Shown here: one piece after another, positions 58,731 through 64,000 of the stretch
Layout: the number at the start of each line of letters is the position of its first letter
Numbering within the stretch: position 1 is the stretch's first letter
Origin: Blastomyces gilchristii SLH14081
Taxonomy: Eukaryota; Ascomycota; Eurotiomycetes; Onygenales; Ajellomycetaceae
Direction: 5' to 3'
NCBI RefSeq assembly: GCF_000003855.2
Contig: NW_003101679.1
Location: 1,950,085 to 2,014,084, forward strand
Length of the DNA: 64,000 nucleotides
Made by a program: the position numbers and the translations under genes
The notes under the pieces: model-generated
What the model saw: only the letters and a program-made list of their open reading frames with translations
Database searches by the model: none
What the model was told of the DNA's origin: nothing

Positions 58731-61700
58731 TAGCTGAATTGAGTTCATACTCATCAATCAGAAATCTGTGCTAATCAATATAGTGGTCTGCATAATACTA
58801 TACAGACAGATGATATGAACTGCGAGCAGCTTGACCACTGTGTGATATTACCTGCTTCTCATACAGGCAGTGAAAATTTTATGTATAAACTGTTCCAGGA
58901 TTTTATGATGATTGTCTTCAACTACAGACACTCAATTCTTTTCATTACATTCACAGCTAACTCTGAATGAAAGAAGATTATCTGTAAGTTACTTTCTGAT
59001 CAGGCTGCAGTGAATTGCTCAGATTTGATTGTATATATTTTTATAATGAAGATTTTTCATTTTCTTGATATTCTCAAATTCAGACCGCTGTTCAGAGTGA
59101 TGTTGGCCAGAGTATGAATAATTGAATATTAAAAATGTAAACTGTCTCATATGCATCTGTTAATCTGACTAGAGAACTCTGAGTGATTGTTGCAGTCTGA
59201 GATAATTGATGAGATTATATCTGCAGAGCTATCAAGCACTGCTTAGAATACAGATGAATTGAGTGAATTAATCTGTAAACTCATGATTCATGATTTATGT
59301 AATGCTGACAGGGTGAGCCTGTGTCACAAGAATGACAGATGTATAAAATGTTTCTTCAAAGCTTTTCAGAGTGCTACAGCTATTGAAGAGAATGACTATT
59401 CTCTGTACAGACAGTAGCATGATTCATCTATTTTCTTCAAATATACTGTTAATAATAGTGAGATTGTAATTGACAACTGATGAGTTATTTTATACAATCT
59501 CTATCTCATTCACACATATAAAGCTTATATAAATGTTGAGATCTGTGCCTCTGTTGAAGTTATTAAATATATCAATAAATACATCTACAAGGGCCTCAAC
59601 TACACTACTCTTCATATCATTGACTTCAATGATGAGATTGATATTCAACTGCACAGGCATTATATCAGCCTAACTGAGAATGTATAATGTATATTCATAT
59701 TCTGTATACATCAGAAGTGTTCATCTGTTGAGATGTTATCTATTCATCTATCAGACTGTTAGATGATTTACTTCTCAGAATCTGAATATGAAGATCATGA
59801 ATATATAACTGATCATTTGATAAATGATATATCTAAGTTCATGACCTTATTTATCTATAACTGTTTACATTCAAATGGTCAGTATCTCTATCAAGAATTT
59901 TCTCATCATTTTGTTTAAGACAAATGTAATCAGACATGAAAGAACTATGTGAAGAGAAGATCAGTTGATTACCTGTCTTATCTCAGTTTATATAACAGTG
60001 AGATGTTCTTTTTACAGCTGCTTCTTATTAATATACATGATTCTCTGAGCTTTGAGACTCTGTGAACAGTGTATGATGTTTACTACTCTACATTCTATGC
60101 AGTATGTCAGACACTTGATCTTCTGTATAATGATAATGAGTGAATCATTACATTTGCATCTGCTGTTATATTTACAACTGCTCACTGCATGCAATCAGTA
60201 TTCATCACTGTATTGATTCATGAAAATATTGCAGACTCATCTGTTCTCTGAGCATGTTTCTGTCATACTCTCTGTGATGATCTTTCACATTAACTGTGTC
60301 AGATGAATTCAGACTGTATTAATAATACTTCTTCAGAAGATTTATATTATGACTATAGTCTGTTTCTTATTCAGCAGCTTCTGCATGAGTTTGACAAGAC
60401 TCTTGCAGACTTCAATCTGCCTGCATGCAGCCCTTTATGAGAAAATCTTATTGAAAACTGGCTACTTTTTGACAAGTAGAACTACAATCTTATAGAGGAA
60501 ATTGTCACTGCAGATGCTCTGCAGACACAGTTGAATAACAATCAACATCATGTATATGATTAAATCCTGGCTGTAATAGAATTACAGGCATCTCACTATT
60601 TTATACAGGGTTTAAATGATACTGACAAAAGATTTCTTTACAGAGCTCTCTATAGCTGTCTATATACAGGTGAATAAACAGTTCTTAATATGACTTTCTC
60701 TGACATTGCAGCTGTTCTTTTACTATTTGACAGAACAGCTCACTTATATTTTATCATTCTGATTGAATTGAATGCAGATTTCATGTCAAAGATAACTGTT
60801 CACAGTGAACTGAGCTGTCTGCTGCAGACTGTGAATTTAATTATTTAAGATGAGACTCTCATGCAGTACTGCTATTGTACAAAGATTGTTAACTGTCTTC
60901 TTCAAGATTTATATTCATCAGATGTGCTTTTTAATAATATCTCTGTTATATTTAATAGTGATTTTACACAGACTCTGTCTGTTATATTATATGATAGCTG
61001 TGCTGCAGTTGTTACAGCTTGTCTGCAGTGTTTATATATATAGCAGCAGTTAACTGTACTGCACTTGATAAGAAATATAAGACTCACTGTGAATAATGAC
61101 AATATGATGTTCATGAATTGACTTGATTAAATATCATATAATCTGAACTGTATTGACTGTATTAATCTTTCATCATATATTCATCAGATCACTAACATCA
61201 GTGTGCTGTGTGAGAGAGTATTTTCTACAGCTGAATTTAGAACTACAGCAGTCTGTTCTGATTACTTTGAAAACTATATCATTCTCACTGTATTAAATCA
61301 GAATGTGTTTCACATTAATGAATAGATTATAATAGTTATGTCAGGAAACATTCATACATTCTATGCTGCAGACATGACTCATACAGATGATCTGGCTCTG
61401 AGCTGTGAGAAGTTCTCTCATGAATATCTGACTGTTATTAACTGTTCAGCCCTGCTATCATCTGTATTGAGATTGAAAGAGAGCACTTCTGTCATACTTC
61501 TGTATAATCTTCAGTCATCTGAAGGGCTTTGCAATGACATAAGAATGATTATACAGTGAATAACAACCTATTTACTTGAGATAAAGATCATATCTGACAA
61601 GTATAAGAGTTCAGTTCATATACTGTCACAAATCAATCTACATACTCAACCTGTTGAGATTTCATTTAGCATGACTCACTGTTAGTTTTCAGTTCATTCA

Positions 61701-61910
61701 TGCTTTGCAATGGCAATTAACAAGTCCCAGAAATAGTCTCTTTCTACTGTTAATATTGATCTCAGAAACCCTGTATTCTCACATGATCAGCTGTATATTG
61801 CACTTTTTCAAACTACAGATATCAGTCAGTTGACTGCCCTGCTGAATAAGAATAATGAGAAATATATATTAAATAAGATATATTTAGAGATTCTACAGTT
61901 TCTTAATTAA
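58731..61910 (+). mobile_element. Helitron Rep/helicase remnant (5' truncated)
   Basis: A rolling-circle transposon protein. The Helitron-like N domain starts inside (HTGSENFMYKLFQDF, FITFTANSE). The Rep HUH-type motif is SHMHLLI (59148-59159 for HMHL). A catalytic Tyr region, INVEICASVEVIKYINKYIYKG, surrounds 59568-59594. The Pif1-like helicase follows. Its Walker A reads GLNDTDKRFLYRAL (60609-60650), with the GGxGTGK glycines changed to Asn/Asp. DEA-like DE with MQYCYC lies at 60850-60890, IFNSDFTQTL at 60950, and the final AMAINKSQ..SLSTVNIDLRNPVFS near 61710-61780. The TAA at 61908-61910 ends it. Many stops. The N-terminal end and 5' TC terminus are missing at the LINE F junction. Confidence 0.9.
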
Positions 61911-62084
61911 TTCTTCTGCTACTGCTGTTTTTTCTTCATTATATACAGAATATCATTTTCAGATATTAAAATATAGATCTTTGAACATGTAAAAAACTTT
62001 CATTTTAAATTAACACTAACTATTAAGAAAAAGAAAAAAGTAATAATATTCTATCAGATCTATACAGCCTGCTCACATCACTTT
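61911..62084. other. Spacer between convergent ORFs
   Basis: An AT-rich spacer between the Helitron helicase stop and the end of the minus-strand ORF. No feature recognised. Confidence 0.4.
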
Positions 62085-63087
62085 TTATTTTTCAAATTTT
62101 TTAATCAGAGCTGTAATGTCTGTGAAGATACTCTGTTAACTGAGCTGAGTTATCTGTAACAGACTCACAGTCTCACTCTGCTCTCTATATAAATACTTTA
62201 TCTCTTTCTCCATCTTATAAAGCTGATGCATCTTCACTCATAGCTGTAACAACTTCAACTTCATGATCTCACTGTTACTCATCTCATTATTCTTCTCTTT
62301 ATTCTTCAGAGCTATAAACATTGTCTATTTCCTTTTAACTGAATCAGACAGCTCAGTCATCTGATATAGCTTCACACTGATGATTTACTTCTTCTTCTTT
62401 CTCTTCTTCTTCTCATTCTTCTCTGCAGTGATTGTATTGACAGGGACAGCAGTCTGCTGATTCTCTGTTATTTGCATATCAGCATATATATTTTGTATAT
62501 ACATTTTACTAATGAATTTGCATGCTGTAGAGATAATTCATTACTTATTAGACTGCAAACTGCAGCATTTACTCAGTGAATTATAGTGATAATTTACACA
62601 GACTCTCTTCAACATGTCAGAGATTATAATACATTTAATAAATAGACTGTGATTCTTCTCACATGAGCTGTATGATGAGATGATTTTAATGTTATAACTG
62701 TGAATAAGTTCTGATTCTACATTTATTGCTCTTTTTAGCTGAGGCTTAAAATTCTTCTTGTATAGTATTATATCTCTCTTGAGCTGCATCTCTCACTGCT
62801 GTGCAATGATCTCACTGCTGTTCTTAACAATCTGTTCTATCAGTAGCTGTAGTCTATGTTCAGGCATTTACATATTGATGGGCTGCTGGCATGACTGCTG
62901 AGAGACAGGTGCAGACAGATTGACAGGCTGCTGAGACTGCTGAGAATGAGATGGAAATGAGTTGATGAGCAGCATGGGCTGCTGAGTCTCTAGAACTTGC
63001 TAAGCTGACTCTGCACTTTTATTAGCTGTAATTTCATCATTTCTGAGCTGTTTTTCTTTGATTTTTTGATAGTTCTTTACTTATATT
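62085..63087 (-). pseudogene. Unknown Gln-rich/Lys-rich ORF beside the Helitron (broken)
   Basis: One minus-strand frame can be followed for about 334 codons without a frameshift, interrupted only by about eight stops, which is strong evidence of a former gene. It has a charged start (KIKEKQLRNDE), a Gln/Pro/Ser-rich segment (62880-63000: QQPMLLINSFPSHSQQSQQP), a middle with the open piece 62541-62789 ending NYHYNSLSKCCSLQSNK, a basic stretch EKNEKKKRKKKK (62390-62425) that could be a nuclear localisation signal, and a coiled-coil-like end (KMEKEIKYLYREQSETVSLLQ). I do not recognise the family. It is tail-to-tail with the Helitron helicase and may be carried by it. Confidence 0.55.
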
Positions 63088-63435
63088 CAGCCATTTTATT
63101 TGCTTTGATGTTTTGAGGGTTAATAGGTATAAATTGTGACATTTCAAAGGCTTGCTATTTAATTGTAATTACTATATTCTCTATATAAGCTGTCTAACAT
63201 TTAATTACACCTTACTTAGAGCTTCTACATTTACTCTACAACACTACTATGATGTTATTCATCTTTTTCATCTATGTGATTGTTCTCTATTAACATATTA
63301 ATAGCTGTGAATTACATGGAATTCATCTATACAAGTCACATGCAGTTGTTCATATCTCATTATATTCACCTGAGAGATTAAACAGCATGTTTTTCAAGCT
63401 GAATAAGCGAGCGCAAGCGAGTGATTGAGGCTTGT
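63088..63435. other. Spacer with GC-rich GCGAGCGCAAGCGAG motif
   Basis: Mostly AT-rich. At about 63407-63428 a short GC-rich run, GCGAGCGCAAGCGAGTGATTG, stands out just before LINE G. It contains GCGAG twice around CGCAA. It may mark the end of the Helitron or another DNA element, but it does not form a clear hairpin with a CTRR end. Confidence 0.35.
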
Positions 63436-63611
63436 TAAGTTTAATGAAATAATCAAGAAAATTTCACTGAACTCTTTCAAAGTCTGTAAAAAAGAGCTTT
63501 GAGAAGAATTCTGAGAGTATTCAAATCATCTTCTATTAAAGCAATGAAAATTGAAGCTTCAATTTCTTCTTCTGCTATTTAATTTGAAAGGCCTGTATAA
63601 ATCATGCTCTG
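63436..63611 (+). mobile_element. LINE fragment G
   Basis: About 175 bp matching LINE ORF2 at 40025-40200 (the thumb region, SLQxRALRRILKxFKSSS). It is cut at 63611 by a gypsy LTR. The start at 63436 looks like a 5' truncation or deletion edge. The rest of this copy should lie beyond the gypsy element, outside the window. Confidence 0.82.
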
Positions 63612-63944
63612 TGTAAGAGGCCTACGCCGAATAGATCAGTATTATATTGATAGGTCTTATATAACAAAGATAAAAACATTAAAGAAGGAAAGAAAGAGAA
63701 AGTGCGAGAATCAGTGATCAAGATGGATATTTATACGCGTATGTAGTGGTGTACGCAGTGGAGCTTCAGGGCAGAAGAATATACACGCGCTTGTAGCAGC
63801 CGAGGATCAGTGATCAGGAATGGTCGAGAATCAGAGTGTACATTACACGCGTTTGTAGCAGCCGAGGATCAGTGATTGGGAATGGAAGAATCTATGAAGT
63901 GTAATGGAATAGTCTATATGATTGATCGGGTGCACTCTGCCACA
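63612..63944 (-). repeat. Gypsy LTR (copy S), 3' LTR of an element running off the window
   Basis: A 333-bp LTR of the P/Q family on the minus strand, TGTGGCAGAGTGCACCC...CTTACA, inserted in LINE G. The 56 bp to its right match the last internal bases of copy Q (polypurine tract AAAGAAGGGGGCTAA, then the chromodomain C-terminus), so this is a 3' LTR and the body lies to the right. It keeps many CG and GG pairs and contains a repeated GCAGCCGAGGATCAGTGAT unit (about 63797 and 63860). Confidence 0.9.
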
Positions 63945-64000
63945 TTAGCCCCCTTCTTTCAGAAGCAGTTCTCATCAGTCAAGAACTGCTGTTTCAGATA
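63945..64000 (-). pseudogene. Gypsy S pol C-terminus, partial
   Basis: The last codons of pol in the P/Q family (ETAVLD..ELLLKE, aligning with 26664-26721), up to the window edge. It is too short to judge integrity. Confidence 0.75.

Noticed and set aside
60850..61114. Three overlapping ORFs on both strands
   Set aside because: Only the plus frame of 60861-61043 continues the Helitron helicase; the others are shadows in a low-stop stretch.
1..64000. CRISPR arrays, bacterial operons, riboswitches, rRNA, prophage
   Set aside because: No direct-repeat/spacer pattern, no ribosome-binding-site-led gene clusters and no rRNA-like conserved blocks were seen. The content is eukaryotic transposons.

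Overview
The window looks like a transposon graveyard from a filamentous fungus, probably an ascomycete. The evidence is the element set: a Tad1-like LINE with gag, endonuclease, reverse transcriptase and RNase H; chromodomain Ty3/gypsy elements; Ty1/copia; hAT; and a Rep/helicase Helitron. No intact host gene is visible. Almost every element ORF is cut by stop codons. The sequence is very AT-rich and is strikingly poor in CG, GG and CC dinucleotides, while CA and TG remain common. Species and chromosomal position cannot be read from the sequence; heterochromatin or a pericentromere is a reasonable guess.

Layout. 1-815 is a LINE fragment (A). 816-1563 is a GC-richer block with a tRNA-like head. 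1564-8414 is LINE B (minus) with a tandem-repeat 5' region. 8439-13936 is gypsy copy P (minus), carrying SINE S1. 13937-14078 is a terminal repeat also seen elsewhere. 14079-17510 is a decayed copia element carrying SINE S2. 17510-19265 holds dispersed repeats. 19266-19923 is a foldback repeat with two 231-bp arms. LINE C (plus) is spread over 19924-41784 and split by a complete gypsy (Q, 21287-27052, TSD TTTTC), by the nested minus-strand LINE D (28303-36354, itself carrying SINE S3) and by SINE S4. 41785-57553 holds two oppositely oriented hAT copies; the left one is split by a second gypsy family (R, 45791-53085, TSD CCGCA). 57556-58730 is the 3' end of another LINE (F). 58731-61910 is a 5'-truncated Helitron, followed by a convergent unknown ORF (62085-63087, minus). 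63436-63611 is LINE fragment G, entered by a gypsy LTR (63612-63944) whose element runs off the right edge.

How the parts relate. The four SINE copies have 13-15 bp target duplications and end in the same GAAGAA(TAA)n tail as the LINE, so the LINE probably mobilised them. Nesting gives a partial order: LINE C is older than gypsy Q, LINE D and S4; LINE D is older than S3; the copia element is older than S2; gypsy P is older than S1; hAT-left is older than gypsy R. Comparison of repeat copies shows almost only C-to-T/G-to-A changes, concentrated at CpC/GpG and CpG. This resembles repeat-induced point mutation but does not follow the classical CpA rule. Element promoter regions (LTRs, the LINE 5' end) and two SINEs stay richer in CG and GG than the bodies.

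The items most worth a second look are the mutation context, the SINE/LINE tail sharing, the antisense ORF in the LINE 5' region, the second ORF and intron of the hAT element, the unknown ORF next to the Helitron, and the tRNA-headed 750-bp block.
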